A DNA stretch of 64,000 nucleotides from Thiomonas sp. X19. Lineage in GTDB: Bacteria; Pseudomonadota; Gammaproteobacteria; Burkholderiales; Burkholderiaceae_C. The position numbers and the translations under genes were made by a program. A model generated the notes under the pieces. It was given only the letters and a program-made list of their open reading frames with translations. It had not been told where the DNA came from and searched no databases. This document shows positions 30,333 through 39,429 of the stretch, in pieces; positions within the stretch are counted from its first letter, which is position 1; each line of letters starts with the position of its first letter. Location of the stretch: positions 607,501 through 671,500 of the forward strand of contig NZ_LT605203.1 of NCBI RefSeq assembly GCF_900089495.1, given 5' to 3'.

Positions 30333-30781
30333 ACATCGGCCTGCCGATTGGTCTGCAGTCGCGCCTGTGGGTCGCGGCGCAGTTCGTGCTGATTGCCGCC
30401 ATGGTGCTGTGGCCCGCCGACTGGCGCTGGGATGCGCTGGTCATCGCCCTGGGCATCGCCGCCATCGCGCTCGGGCTATGGGTGTTCGCCTACAACCGCC
30501 CGGGCAATTTCAACATCCGTCCCGAGCCCAAGGCCGGGGGCCAACTCATCACCGGCGGCCCTTACGGCTGGGTGCGCCACCCCATGTACGTGGCGCTGCT
30601 GCTGGGCATGGCGGGGGTGGCGGTGGGGTCGCACAGCCTGGTTCAGGCCGGCCTTTGGTTGGCGCTGCTGATCGTGCTCAATTTCAAGGCGGCACTGGAA
30701 GAGCGCCTGCTGCGCCAGCGCTGGCCGGATTACGCGGCGTATGCCCAGCGCACCCGGCGCTTCATTCCCGGCGTGTGGTGA
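30329..30781 (+). CDS. Isoprenylcysteine-methyltransferase-like membrane protein
   Basis: A 150-residue protein with three to four membrane helices and the ICMT/PEMT-type C-terminus: GGPYGWVRHPMYVALLLGM, an EERLLRQRWPDYAAY segment and RRFIPGVW. This fold binds S-adenosylmethionine and methylates lipids or other membrane substrates; the target is unknown. The start is TTG at 30329, overlapping the MaoC stop, so the two genes are translationally coupled. The end overlaps the convergent transporter gene by 20 bp. Confidence 0.82.
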   Translation: MNIGLPIGLQSRLWVAAQFVLIAAMVLWPADWRWDALVIALGIAAIALGLWVFAYNRPGNFNIRPEPKAGGQLITGGPYGWVRHPMYVALLLGMAGVAVGSHSLVQAGLWLALLIVLNFKAALEERLLRQRWPDYAAYAQRTRRFIPGVW

Positions 30782-31700
30782 ACCAGGCAGCCGCGGTCAG
30801 CAGCAGGCAGGCGGCCAGCGCCGAGGCATTCGGCTGAGGCATCAGACCCGGTGCAATCCAGGCGTTGAAACACCAGACCAGCAGCACGGTGGCCAGTGGC
30901 GCGAGCCGCATCAGCGTGGCCAAGGGCCTGGGGCGTTGCGCGACGCCGGGCGCAAACCACAGCAGCGGCAAGGCCAGGCCACCCAGCAGCGCCTGCGCGC
31001 CGAGTGCGGCCCAGCCGATGCTGCTCGGCTGCATCAGCCAGTTCTCGCCCGCCGCCACCGAAGCCACGGGGAGCACCACCGCCGCGCCGATGAGTTGATA
31101 GAACAGGATTTTCTCGCCGCCGCAATGCGTCAGCCTCGGGCCGCGTGCAACCCAGGCCTCCATCGCCCAGACTCCGCCTGCCAGCAGGGCGGCGGTGACG
31201 GCATCGGCCGCTGCCGCGTGCGCGGCCAGCAGCGAGCCAGCCACCGCCAGCGCCAGCCCGGCCAGCCGCTTCACGCCGGACCGCGCTGACCGGGAATGCA
31301 GCCGGTTCCCCCGGCCGAGCGCGCCCCAGAAACTCAGGCAGGCTTGCGCCGCCACGAGCGCGGCGAAGACCAGCGCCACGGCCTGCGGCACCGGCAGGCG
31401 CACCAAGGCGAGATACATCAGGCCCAGCCGGGCGCTGAACAGCAGGCCGAGCAAGGCGCCGGGCGCCAGGGTGTCGTCCTGCGCGAACACCGGCACATTG
31501 CGCCAGCGCGTCCACAGCCACACCAGGAACAGCGCCGAGGTGGTCGCCACCGAGGCCTGCAGCAAGGGCGGAACGCTGGCCGCCGCGAGGCCAATGGCAA
31601 GCGGCTGCGTGGTCCACAGCAGGCTGCTCGCCAGATTGCCGGCCAACAGGCCGCCGGTTCTGGCGGCGCCCGAACCCGGAATGGCAACTTGACTGTTCAT
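30762..31700 (-). CDS. DMT-superfamily (EamA-like) membrane protein
   Basis: A 312-residue protein with about ten hydrophobic helices, as in the drug/metabolite transporter family. The two EamA repeats are less clear than usual; ARLGLMYLALVRLPVPQAVALVFAA is the best match. An Arg-rich loop (GNRLHSRSARSGVKR) sits between the halves. It is probably an exporter of unknown substrate. Its 3' end overlaps the convergent methyltransferase. Confidence 0.72.
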   Translation of the reverse strand: MNSQVAIPGSGAARTGGLLAGNLASSLLWTTQPLAIGLAAASVPPLLQASVATTSALFLVWLWTRWRNVPVFAQDDTLAPGALLGLLFSARLGLMYLALVRLPVPQAVALVFAALVAAQACLSFWGALGRGNRLHSRSARSGVKRLAGLALAVAGSLLAAHAAAADAVTAALLAGGVWAMEAWVARGPRLTHCGGEKILFYQLIGAAVVLPVASVAAGENWLMQPSSIGWAALGAQALLGGLALPLLWFAPGVAQRPRPLATLMRLAPLATVLLVWCFNAWIAPGLMPQPNASALAACLLLTAAAWFTTRRE

Positions 31701-31822
31701 CGCCAGCGCTCCAAGGCGCTCCGATGGTGGCCCAGCCGTGTGCTGGGAGCGCGAGGACGTCGGCTCAAAACAAGCTCACGTCGTCGGCTGCGCAGGGGCG
31801 GATCGTCATCTAGGCTTGCACC

Positions 31823-32437
31823 TCAGCCCTTCTTCGCATCACGGTCTGCCGCCAGAGCCGCGGCCACGCCAGGACGGGTTTGCATGCGGGCCATGAAGGC
31901 CTGCAGCGCCGGCCAGCCCGTGAGCGCGGGGCCGGTGACGCCGGCCCAGGTCAGCACGGTGTAAAGGTAGGCGTCGGCCACGGAAAAGCCGGAGGGCAGC
32001 AGGTAGTCCTGCTTGGCGAGGGTCTGGCTGATGAGGTTGAAGCGCTCGCCCAGGCGCTGCTTTTGCGCCTCTTTCACCGCATCGGTGGAGGCCGGGTTGA
32101 ACAGCGGGCTGAACTGCTTGTGCAACTCGGTGGAGATGAAGTTCAGCCACTCCTGCAGGCGGTAACGCTCCATCGTGCCATTGGCCGGGGCGAGCTTGGC
32201 TTCGGGCTTGCGGTCGGCCAGGTACTGCACGATGGCCGGGCCTTCGGTGAGGATGCTGCCGTCGTCGAGCTGCAGCACGGGCACATAGCCCTTGGGGTTG
32301 ATGGCGCGGAAATCGCCGCCGCCGTCCAAGGCCTTGGTCTGCAGGTTCACCTTCACCATGTCGGCCGGCAAGCCCAGTTCGCTGAGCACGATGCGGGGCG
32401 AGAGGGAACAGGATCCGGGGCTGAAATACAGTTTCAT
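31823..32437 (-). CDS. Glutathione S-transferase, beta class
   Basis: A 204-residue cytosolic GST. The N-terminal thioredoxin-like domain starts MKLYFSPGSCSLSPRIVLSE, with the beta-class Cys10; NPKGYVPVLQLDDGSILTEG is the glutathione-binding cis-Pro segment. The helical domain holds the conserved FSVADAYLYTVLTWA. Beta-class enzymes detoxify electrophiles and can act in redox reactions. It is a single gene with its own upstream gap. Confidence 0.94.
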   Translation of the reverse strand: MKLYFSPGSCSLSPRIVLSELGLPADMVKVNLQTKALDGGGDFRAINPKGYVPVLQLDDGSILTEGPAIVQYLADRKPEAKLAPANGTMERYRLQEWLNFISTELHKQFSPLFNPASTDAVKEAQKQRLGERFNLISQTLAKQDYLLPSGFSVADAYLYTVLTWAGVTGPALTGWPALQAFMARMQTRPGVAAALAADRDAKKG

Positions 32438-32591
32438 GCAAGTCTCCAGGTTGGGCCGCGCGGCCAGGAACGTCGAGGCGCTGCAGCGGCAACAAAGGAG
32501 GTCGATGCTAGTCCGCGCACATGGTTTTTGCAGGCGCTGGCAGAGGACGGCCTCCAGGCCGCGCGCCGCGGCGGGCGCCTCCCGAGCAGGT

Positions 32592-32622
32592 GAGAAAGCT
32601 TCGGGCGGCCGAACGCTTTCTC
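32592..32622. terminator. Hairpin downstream of trpE
   Basis: GAGAAAGC...GCTTTCTC arms enclose TTCGG/CCGAA in the 237-bp gap after trpE. No U-run is visible, so termination is only likely. Confidence 0.35.
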
Positions 32623-32674
32623 AGGTCGGCTCCAAGCTGGCGGGCTGAGGCAGCGGCAGCCTCCCGAGAAAGCC

Positions 32675-34174
32675 TCAGCCGTCGAGCCCTTCCTGCACTT
32701 GCTCGGCAGCGCGCAGCACGGCGCGTGCCTTGGCCTCGGTCTCGCGCCATTCCATCTCGGGCACCGAGTCGGCCACCACGCCGGCGGCGGCTTGCACGTA
32801 GAGCCAGTGGTTCTTGATGATGCCGGTGCGAATGGCGATGGCCAGGTCCATGTCGCCGGCGAAGCTCCAGTAGCCCACGGCGCCGCCGTACAGGCCGCGG
32901 CGGGTGGGTTCGAGTTCGTCGATGACTTCCATCGCGCGAATCTTGGGCGCACCCGACAGGGTGCCGGCGGGGAAGGTGGCGCGCAGCACGTCCAGCGCCG
33001 ACAGGCCCGGCTTGAGCAGGCCCTCGACATTGCTGACGATGTGCATCACATGCGAGTAGCGTTCGATGGCGAAGGCCTCGGTGACTTTCACGCTGCCGGT
33101 CTGGGCGATGCGGCCGAGATCGTTGCGCGCCAGATCGATGAGCATCAGGTGCTCGGCGCGCTCCTTCGGGTCGGCCAGCAACTCGCGTTCCTGGCGCGCG
33201 TCGTCCTCGCTGCTGGCGCCGCGCGGGCGGGTGCCGGCCAGCGGACGGATGGTGACTTTCTCGCCGCCTGCCACCGCTTCTTGCCGCACCAGAATTTCGG
33301 GCGAGGAGCCCACCACCTGGAAGTCGCCGAAGTTGTAGAAGTACATATAGGGCGAGGGGTTGATCGAGCGCAGCGCCCGGTACAGCGACAGCGGCGACTC
33401 GGCGTAGCGCTTGCGCAGGCGCTGGCCCACTTGCACCTGCATGAAGTCGCCGGCGGCAATCAACTCCTTCGCCTGCGCCACCGCCTGCAGGTAGTCGGCC
33501 TTGTCGAACTCGCGCTCGGTCGGCGTCACCGTGCTGCGCATCATGGGCGGCGCCGCGACCGAATAGCGCAAGTGCTCGCGCAGTGTTTGCAGCCGCGAGC
33601 GGGCGCGGCCATAGGCTTCGGGCTGGGCCGGGTCGGCGTAGACGATGAGGTAGAGCCGCCCCGAGAGGTTGTCGATCACCGCCAGCTCCTCGCTCAGCAG
33701 CAGCAGGATGTCGGGAAGGTCCAGCGGGTCGGGCTTGGGGTTCTTCGCCGCCGAGGCCATCAGCTTGGGCTCGATGTAACGCGCCGCGTCGTAGCCGAAG
33801 TAGCCGGCCAGGCCCCCGCAAAACCGCGGCATGCCGGCAGGCAGGGCGACTTTGAAACGGGCGTGATACGCCTCGATGAAATCCAGCGGCGGCTGCTCGG
33901 AGGTCTCGATCACGGCTCCATCGCGCAGCACCTGGGTGATGCCGTTCTTCACCCGCAGTTCGGTGCGCGCGCAAAGGCCGATGAAGGAATAGCGGCCGAA
34001 ACGCTCGCCACCCACCACCGACTCCAGCAGGAAGCTGTTGCGCCCGCCCTGTGTCGGGTGGGCCAGCTTCAAGTAGAGCGACAGCGGCGTTTCCAGGTCG
34101 GCGAAAGCCTCGGAAACCAGGGCGATGCGGTTGAAGCCCTCGCGGGCCAGGGATTGAAATTCGAGTTCGGTCAT
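32675..34174 (-). CDS. trpE: Anthranilate synthase component I
   Basis: A 499-residue chorismate-utilising enzyme that makes anthranilate in tryptophan synthesis. Visible blocks include SLYLKLAHP, the inhibitor-binding type SFLLESVVGGERFGRYSF at the N-terminus, and the catalytic IRPLAGTRPRG, RNDLGRIA, HIVSNVEG and GTLSGAPKIRAMEVIDELEP. The glutaminase partner TrpG is not adjacent and must be elsewhere. No Trp-rich leader peptide was found upstream. Confidence 0.96.
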   Translation of the reverse strand: MTELEFQSLAREGFNRIALVSEAFADLETPLSLYLKLAHPTQGGRNSFLLESVVGGERFGRYSFIGLCARTELRVKNGITQVLRDGAVIETSEQPPLDFIEAYHARFKVALPAGMPRFCGGLAGYFGYDAARYIEPKLMASAAKNPKPDPLDLPDILLLLSEELAVIDNLSGRLYLIVYADPAQPEAYGRARSRLQTLREHLRYSVAAPPMMRSTVTPTEREFDKADYLQAVAQAKELIAAGDFMQVQVGQRLRKRYAESPLSLYRALRSINPSPYMYFYNFGDFQVVGSSPEILVRQEAVAGGEKVTIRPLAGTRPRGASSEDDARQERELLADPKERAEHLMLIDLARNDLGRIAQTGSVKVTEAFAIERYSHVMHIVSNVEGLLKPGLSALDVLRATFPAGTLSGAPKIRAMEVIDELEPTRRGLYGGAVGYWSFAGDMDLAIAIRTGIIKNHWLYVQAAAGVVADSVPEMEWRETEAKARAVLRAAEQVQEGLDG

Positions 34175-34596
34175 GGCGTCTTCTCAGGCGCGGCCGGGGT
34201 GGCCGCCGGGTTCATCCGCTGCGGCCAGCCCGTGGCCGGCCGCGAGGTGGGGCTGCTTGCGGCGCGCGTGGCGCTCAAGCGGCGCAAGCAAATCGGGCAC
34301 CGGGCCGCCAGGGCCAGGCTCCCCGGTCCGCGGAACCGGAAACATGCTTGCGGTGGATGAACATGAAGGTGCGGGAGGTTTGATCGGCCCATTGGCGCGA
34401 TGACCTTGACTGTAGCAAACCCGCACTGCGTGGCGGCTCGCGCTGCGGCGCCTTGGTCCACGGATGGCGTCCGCAGCCCATGGCCGGCGGCGGTATCGGC
34501 CGTGGTGCCTTTTGGGTGATGTCCGGATTGCCAGGCCGGCTGATTTGTCGGAAACTGAACGAGCGTGCTTTTTATCCCAACAACTCAGGAGACTCC
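34175..34596. other. 422-bp gap between trpE and a secreted-protein gene
   Basis: The two flanking genes are divergent. An open frame of 96 codons on the minus strand ends on the trpE start codon (ATGA overlap), but it has no recognisable domain, no tryptophan run and no strong ribosome site, so I do not call it. The gap should hold promoters for both sides. Confidence 0.4.
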
Positions 34597-35211
34597 ATGA
34601 CCGCCCGCCGCCTCGCTCCGCGCTTTTTTGCTGCTGCACTGTTCGCCGTCACCCTGCAAATCGTCACCCTTCAAGCCGCCCATGCGCTGGAGATTCATGG
34701 CGTGCCGGTGGACGAAACCCGACAATTGGCCGGAAAAACGCTCCCGCTCAATGGCGTGGGGACGCGTTATTTTCTGTTCTTCAAGGTGTATGTCGCCGCG
34801 CTCTATTTGCCGCAAAAAACCAGCAACGCCCAGATGGCGCTCGACATGCCGGGGCCGAAGGAAATGCGCCTGGTGATGCTGCGTGACGTCACCGGCTCGG
34901 AACTGGGCAAGAAGCTCACCGAAGGCATCCAGAACAACGTCTCGGCGGAAGAATTCAGCGGGCTGATTCCCAGCATGGCGCGGCTGGGCGGCCTGTTCGC
35001 GCAAAAACGCAACCTCAAGACCGGCGAAGTCGTCACGCTGCGCTTCGTTCCAGACCATGGAACGACCATCGACATCGACGGTGTGCCGGCTGGCGCACCC
35101 TATACCGATCCCGATTTTTTCAAAGCCCTGCTGAAGATCTGGCTTGGCAAAGATCCTGCTGAAACTCGCCTGAAGAGCGCCCTGCTCGGAGACGCCGCCG
35201 TGAGCCAGTGA
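34597..35211 (+). CDS. Secreted chalcone-isomerase-like protein 1
   Basis: A 204-residue protein with a Sec signal peptide (cleavage near AHA, residue 30). The mature part has the bacterial chalcone-isomerase-like fold: EIHGVPVDETRQLAGKTLPL, GVGTRYFLFFKVYVAALYLP and the closing TIDIDGVPAGAPYTDPDFFKALLKIWLG. Bacterial members are periplasmic and mostly uncharacterised; enzymatic isomerase activity should not be assumed. AGGAGA precedes the ATG. A related but divergent gene follows 188 bp later. Confidence 0.85.
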   Translation: MTARRLAPRFFAAALFAVTLQIVTLQAAHALEIHGVPVDETRQLAGKTLPLNGVGTRYFLFFKVYVAALYLPQKTSNAQMALDMPGPKEMRLVMLRDVTGSELGKKLTEGIQNNVSAEEFSGLIPSMARLGGLFAQKRNLKTGEVVTLRFVPDHGTTIDIDGVPAGAPYTDPDFFKALLKIWLGKDPAETRLKSALLGDAAVSQ

Positions 35212-35399
35212 GGGACCGAGCGCAGCCTGGCGGCCTCGGTATTTTCCCGAGTGCCGAATGCGATTTGCCGGGGAAAGAGGGCCTCAAGATTGCGGATGCT
35301 CACAGCTTGTTGCGAAAACGCACGTCATTGGCGCGCAGTCGGTGAATAATCACGCGCTTATATAGCTTGCGTCAGCAGGCGCCACCCGAGGAGTCGTCC

Positions 35400-36008
35400 A
35401 TGAAAAAACTGATGTTGGCCGCAGCACTGGCCGCAAGCTTTGCAACCGTCAACGCCTACGCCGCGATCAAGGTCGGCGGCGTGTCCGTCGAGCAGTCGGC
35501 GCCCGCTGACGGCATTCCGCTGTGGATCAACGGCGCCGGCGTCGTCAACCTCGCTGGCCACAGCCTGGCCGCGGCGCTGTATGTGCCCGAAAACACCACC
35601 TCCAACTCGGCCATCATGACGGCGAACATGAAGGAGCTGCGGCTGATCCCCATCAAGCCCATGGGCGGCGTCCAACTCGGCGAAGCCATCGACGCGCTGG
35701 TGAAAAAGAGCGTGTCGGCGGCGGCCTACAAAGGCTATGAGCCCGACCTGGCGAAGATGCAAGCCATGTTCAAAAGCGTCAAGACCATCGGCGCCGGCGA
35801 AACCGTGTCGCTTCGCTTCTTCAGCCGGCAAGGCACCTATGTGATGGTGCCGAATGGCCTGAAGATGGCCCCGATCGGTGGCCCCGAACTGTTCGACAGC
35901 ATCGCCCGCGCCCTTCCTGCCAGGGTCATCAACAGCGTCGCCGTGCAGCGGCAAAACCATCCCTCTGCGCACTGCCCGGGTTGCGCAAAGCCAGAAAAAA
36001 CCTTGTGA
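35400..36008 (+). CDS. Secreted chalcone-isomerase-like protein 2
   Basis: A 202-residue protein with a signal peptide (MKKLMLAAALAASF..., cleavage near AYA). It shares the plan of the preceding gene (IKVGGVSVEQSAP, GAGVVNLAGHSLAAALYVP, ELRLIPIKPMGGVQLGEAI) but is clearly diverged, so this is an old tandem duplication. The last 25 residues (HPSAHCPGCAKPE) add a CxxC not seen in the first copy and may bind metal or come from drift beyond the domain. An intrinsic terminator lies downstream. Confidence 0.78.
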   Translation: MKKLMLAAALAASFATVNAYAAIKVGGVSVEQSAPADGIPLWINGAGVVNLAGHSLAAALYVPENTTSNSAIMTANMKELRLIPIKPMGGVQLGEAIDALVKKSVSAAAYKGYEPDLAKMQAMFKSVKTIGAGETVSLRFFSRQGTYVMVPNGLKMAPIGGPELFDSIARALPARVINSVAVQRQNHPSAHCPGCAKPEKTL

Positions 36009-36041
36009 CCAGGCTGTGGCCCGAGGCCTGCAGCCTGTATG

Positions 36042-36081
36042 AAAAAAGCCGGCGCCGGAGCCATCCGCCGCCGGCTTTTTC
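36042..36081 (+). terminator. Intrinsic terminator
   Basis: Inverted repeat AAAAAAGCCGGCG...CGCCGGCTTTTT ending in a T-run, 34 bp after the second chalcone-isomerase-like gene. It can act in both directions. Confidence 0.8.
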
Positions 36082-36260
36082 GTGGGCTGCGCGCAAGCTG
36101 AGGTCCGACTCGGACAGCAAGGGTCGGCGCAGAGCACGCTGCTTGGATTTGCGACCCCCAAGCCGAAGGCTCGTGAAACGGGCCAACGAGGTTTTGCCGC
36201 GTGTTCCGTGGTTCAGCCAGGTATCGCCGTATTCTGGAATTTTCCAACCATCAGATTCCC

Positions 36261-36899
36261 ATGCTGCACTACCGCATTCTTCCTGTAACCCCGTTCGCGC
36301 AGAACTGCTGTTTGCTGTGGGATGACGCCACGCGCGAAGCCGTGCTCACGGACCCCGGCGGTGACCTCGACCGCGTGTTCGCCGAGGTTGCGGCGCAGGG
36401 CGTGAAGCTGCGCGGCGTGTGGCTCACGCATGCGCACATCGACCATGCCGGCGCCGCGGCTGCGGCGGCCAAGCGTGCAGGCGTGCCCATCGTCGGTCCG
36501 CACCCGGACGACCAGTTCTTGATCGACGGCTTGCCGCAACAGTCCAAGATGTTCGGCTTTCTCCCGGCCGAGGCGTTCACGCCCGACCGCTGGCTGCACG
36601 ACGGCGACCAGCTCACCCTGGGCACGCTGCGCTTCGAGGTGCGCCATTGCCCGGGCCACACCCCCGGTCATGTGGTGTTCCACCAGCCCGAGGCCAAGCG
36701 CTGCTGGGTGGGCGACGTGCTGTTCGCCGGTTCCATCGGCCGGACCGATTTTCCGCGTGGCAATCACCAGCAGTTGCTCGACAGCATCACCCAGCGGCTC
36801 TGGCCCATGGGCGACGACACCGTGTTCATTCCGGGACATGGCCCGGAATCCACCTTCGGTGAAGAGCGCCGCAGCAATCCCTACGTCGGCGGCACTTGA
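36261..36899 (+). CDS. MBL-fold hydrolase, glyoxalase II-like
   Basis: A 212-residue metallo-beta-lactamase-fold enzyme. The metal motif THAHIDHAG (HxHxDH) is near residue 56, followed by HCPGHTPGHVVF near 131, WVGDVLFAGSIGRTDF near 150 and the final FIPGHGPES. It resembles the YcbL/GloB2 subgroup, which hydrolyses thioesters such as S-lactoylglutathione. It is a single gene; convergent with the cytochrome b gene. Confidence 0.92.
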   Translation: MLHYRILPVTPFAQNCCLLWDDATREAVLTDPGGDLDRVFAEVAAQGVKLRGVWLTHAHIDHAGAAAAAAKRAGVPIVGPHPDDQFLIDGLPQQSKMFGFLPAEAFTPDRWLHDGDQLTLGTLRFEVRHCPGHTPGHVVFHQPEAKRCWVGDVLFAGSIGRTDFPRGNHQQLLDSITQRLWPMGDDTVFIPGHGPESTFGEERRSNPYVGGT

Positions 36900-36928
36900 G
36901 AACGCGCCCCCAGCGGCGCGCCGAGCGT

Positions 36929-37465
36929 TCAGTGCGGATAGCGGCGCCCGCTGAGCATGGCCAGCGGCAAAACGCGGCGACTGCGCAGGCTGGCCAGCGT
37001 GACGCCGCCCAGATGCAGGCCGATCATGGTCCACATGCCGTCCACCAACAGGGCATGGGCCGACTGCAGCGTTTCATCCCCCCAGAATGTGTCGGTGGTG
37101 AGCAAATGACCACTGAACGCCACGGCGCCAAGCAACAGCATTTGCCCGGCAATGGCCCAGCCGGCCAGGGGGTTGTAGCCGGTTCTCAGCGCGGCGCGGC
37201 CGTGGCGCAAGTCCACCGCATAGCGCCACACCCGGCGCGGCCCCACGATGAATGTGGCGAAGCGCAAAGCCTGCGGACCGCTCAGGCCATACAGCAAGCG
37301 CCACAGCAGCAGGCCAGCCAGGGTGTAACCCAGCCACTCATGCGCTTCGCGCCAGGCGGATTCAAGTGCCCAGGCGCCGACGAATGATGCGGCCAGAGCC
37401 CAGTGGTACAGGCGCAGGGCCAGCGGGATGCGATCGTCTGCGACGCGTGCTGTCGGCGCAGTCAA
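36929..37465 (-). CDS. Membrane cytochrome b (b561/hydrogenase type)
   Basis: A 178-residue four-helix membrane protein. Candidate haem-ligand histidines occur in RLYHWALAASF, the EAHEWLGYTLAG helix, the AFSGHLLTTDT segment and MIGLHLGGVTLA. It probably accepts or donates electrons across the inner membrane. The frame has no ATG near the domain start; TTG at 37465 overlaps the preceding stop, which indicates translational coupling to the PepSY protein. Confidence 0.85.
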   Translation of the reverse strand: MTAPTARVADDRIPLALRLYHWALAASFVGAWALESAWREAHEWLGYTLAGLLLWRLLYGLSGPQALRFATFIVGPRRVWRYAVDLRHGRAALRTGYNPLAGWAIAGQMLLLGAVAFSGHLLTTDTFWGDETLQSAHALLVDGMWTMIGLHLGGVTLASLRSRRVLPLAMLSGRRYPH

Positions 37466-37752
37466 TGACGTTCCTGCTTGACGATCTTGCCGTCCACCGG
37501 GTCGAAATAGATTTCGACCTTGGCGCCGGTCTTGTCCTTGCCGTAGATCTCGTAGCAATGCCCGGACGTGGTCTTGAACTTGGCGATGGCATAGCCCCGC
37601 GCTTCGAGGTCGGCGCGGAACTTGGCCGCATCCAACCATTTGGCGGGTGGCTCCTGGGTGCATTGCGGGCCGGCCAGGGCCGGGGCCGAACTCAGGCCAA
37701 GAAGGGCGGCGGCGCACAGCGCGCCAGCGGTCGACAAGGAAAAACGTGACAT
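37462..37752 (-). CDS. PepSY-domain periplasmic protein
   Basis: A 96-residue protein with a signal peptide (cleavage near ALA, residue 27). The mature part is one PepSY unit: KFRADLEARGYAIAKFKTTSGHCYEIYGKD and VEIYFDPVDGKIVKQE, with cysteines at both ends of the domain. Small PepSY proteins often accompany cytochrome b561-type proteins, as here, and may serve as a periplasmic electron-transfer or maturation partner. A possible Fur-like site lies just upstream. Confidence 0.85.
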   Translation of the reverse strand: MSRFSLSTAGALCAAALLGLSSAPALAGPQCTQEPPAKWLDAAKFRADLEARGYAIAKFKTTSGHCYEIYGKDKTGAKVEIYFDPVDGKIVKQERH

Positions 37753-37781
37753 GGATCGTTACCGTTGATGACAAGATGAGT

Positions 37782-37803
37782 CAAATGATAACGATTCCTA
37801 TTC
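37782..37803 (-). promoter_or_regulatory. Possible Fur-type site
   Basis: AAATGATAACGATTCCTATT, 30 bp before the PepSY start codon, resembles part of a Fur box (GATAAT-type hexamers). The match is partial. It would fit iron-controlled expression of the PepSY-cytochrome b pair. Confidence 0.3.
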
Positions 37804-37938
37804 TTTTAAGGCGCATGCCCCCAATGGGCTCGCGGGCTTAGGTCGGCAGGGTTGCTGCGCGCCGCGCCGTCCTCCGCGTTCGGGCCGCCCAACCCTGCCA
37901 GCGCGGCGGATGGAGCCCGGAACGAGAGGTCTGGTGCT

Positions 37939-38367
37939 TCAGCCCTGGACGTGCAGGTCGGACATCACCATTCTCACGCCCGGTACAGCCTGGGCAACTT
38001 GCACGGCGCGAGACGCGTCCTTGGAATTGGCGACGTTCCCTGTCAAATGGACCACGCCTTTGCGCGTGGCCACATGGATTTGCAGGCTCTTGAGCGACTG
38101 GTCCTTGAGCAACTCAGCCTTCACCTTGGTGGTGATGAGCGCATCATCCATGGACTTGGCGACGCCTTCCATGGGCGCTTGCGCTTGCACGGCGCCGCCT
38201 GCGTGGCCCTGCGCGCCGGCTTGAGGCTGCATCGCAGAGGGCGTTTGCATCGGGGCTGGATCTTGCGCCATGTCGGCAGCCTGTGCCCTGACGCCACTCA
38301 GGGCGAGCGCGATCAGCGTGGCGCCGGTGACGGGGATGATTTTGCCGAGGCGAGAGTTGGTCGTCAT
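37939..38367 (-). CDS. Periplasmic BON-domain protein
   Basis: A 142-residue secreted protein: signal peptide (cleavage near AQA, residue 30), a Gln/Ala/Met-rich linker and one BON domain at about residues 72-140 (DDALITTKVKAELLKDQSLKS, VHLTGNVANSKDASRAVQVA, GVRMVMSDLHV). BON proteins bind membranes and are often induced by osmotic or envelope stress, as OsmY is. AAGGA lies eight bases before the ATG. Confidence 0.9.
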   Translation of the reverse strand: MTTNSRLGKIIPVTGATLIALALSGVRAQAADMAQDPAPMQTPSAMQPQAGAQGHAGGAVQAQAPMEGVAKSMDDALITTKVKAELLKDQSLKSLQIHVATRKGVVHLTGNVANSKDASRAVQVAQAVPGVRMVMSDLHVQG

Positions 38368-38627
38368 CACGAGATCCTTCGTTGGAAATGCCAGCAGCCA
38401 AGGTGCTGCTCGGCCTGCTTGACGCAAGCCCCATGCCACGGATGAAAGGTTCTTCCGAATCAGGGACCTGCGCACCTTTGCCCCCTTTTCGACAAGATCC
38501 ACCGAGGCCGTGGCCCCCGATGGTGTCGCCTCGACCCGACAGCGTCTCGCCTTCCACGAGCAAGTGGTTGATTTGTCAGCCTTTGTCGTGTCACTCTGGG
38601 GCGACGCGCCCGCGGCCTTGGCCGGGC

Positions 38628-39323
38628 CTACGACACGCCATAACGTGCGCGGTAGTCGCGCACCTGCGGCAGCCACTGGGTCAGTTGCGCGTCCTGCGCT
38701 GTGCCCAGCATGGCGAGCAGGGCGTCGAGGTTGGCAATGGCCACCACCGGCAAACCATGGATGGTCTGCACATGCTGCACGGCCGACTGCTCCAGGGTCT
38801 GGCCGGCAATCGCGGCTTTTTCCTGCCGGTCCAGGGCGATGAGCACGGCTGCCGGGGTGGCTCCAGCAGCCCGTAACAGGCGTACGGATTCGCCGATGGC
38901 GGTCCCGGCGGAAATCACGTCGTCCACAATCACCACCCGCCCGGCGACCGGCGCGCCCACCAGGCTGCCGCCTTCGCCGTGGTCCTTGGCCTCCTTGCGG
39001 TTGTAGGCGAAGGGCGCGTTGCGCCCGCGCCGCGCCAGCTCGATGGACACGGCGGCCGCCAGGGCGATGCCCTTGTAGGCGGGGCCGAACAGCATGTCGA
39101 ATTCCACGCCGCTGGCCAGGAGTGCGTCGGCATAGAACCCGGCCAGGCGGCCAAGCTTGGCGCCGTCGTTGAACAGTCCGGCGTTGAAAAAGTAGGGCGT
39201 GTCGCGCCCGGCCTTGGTGACAAAGGCGCCAAAGCGGATGACGCCGCTGTCGACGGCGAAGCGCACGAAGTCCTGGGCAAAAGCGCTTGGCGGGGTGGAG
39301 AGATGCTCAGGTGCTGGCGACAT
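38628..39323 (-). CDS. pyrE: Orotate phosphoribosyltransferase
   Basis: A 231-residue enzyme that converts orotate and PRPP to OMP in pyrimidine synthesis. The PRPP-binding motif VVIVDDVISAGTAIGES is near residue 127, with FGPAYKGIALA and the catalytic-loop FAYNRKEAKDHGEGG earlier. The length is slightly above E. coli PyrE (213). It is divergent from an AmpG-like permease with 106 bp between. Confidence 0.96.
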   Translation of the reverse strand: MSPAPEHLSTPPSAFAQDFVRFAVDSGVIRFGAFVTKAGRDTPYFFNAGLFNDGAKLGRLAGFYADALLASGVEFDMLFGPAYKGIALAAAVSIELARRGRNAPFAYNRKEAKDHGEGGSLVGAPVAGRVVIVDDVISAGTAIGESVRLLRAAGATPAAVLIALDRQEKAAIAGQTLEQSAVQHVQTIHGLPVVAIANLDALLAMLGTAQDAQLTQWLPQVRDYRARYGVS

Positions 39324-39429
39324 GGCTGGAGTCGGTGAGGGCTGCGAACGGTCACGCGCATGCTGCTCCGTGCGGCTGCTGCGCGCGCGCGACCGGAGGC
39401 TATGCTACGGCCTGCCCTTTCCACCGCGC

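Noticed and set aside
32699..34360. 553-codon plus-strand open frame opposite trpE
   Set aside because: It mirrors trpE codons and has no family match; trpE motifs are intact.
34171..34461. Trp leader peptide or small gene coupled to trpE
   Set aside because: The frame has no tryptophan run, no attenuator hairpins were evident and no domain is seen.
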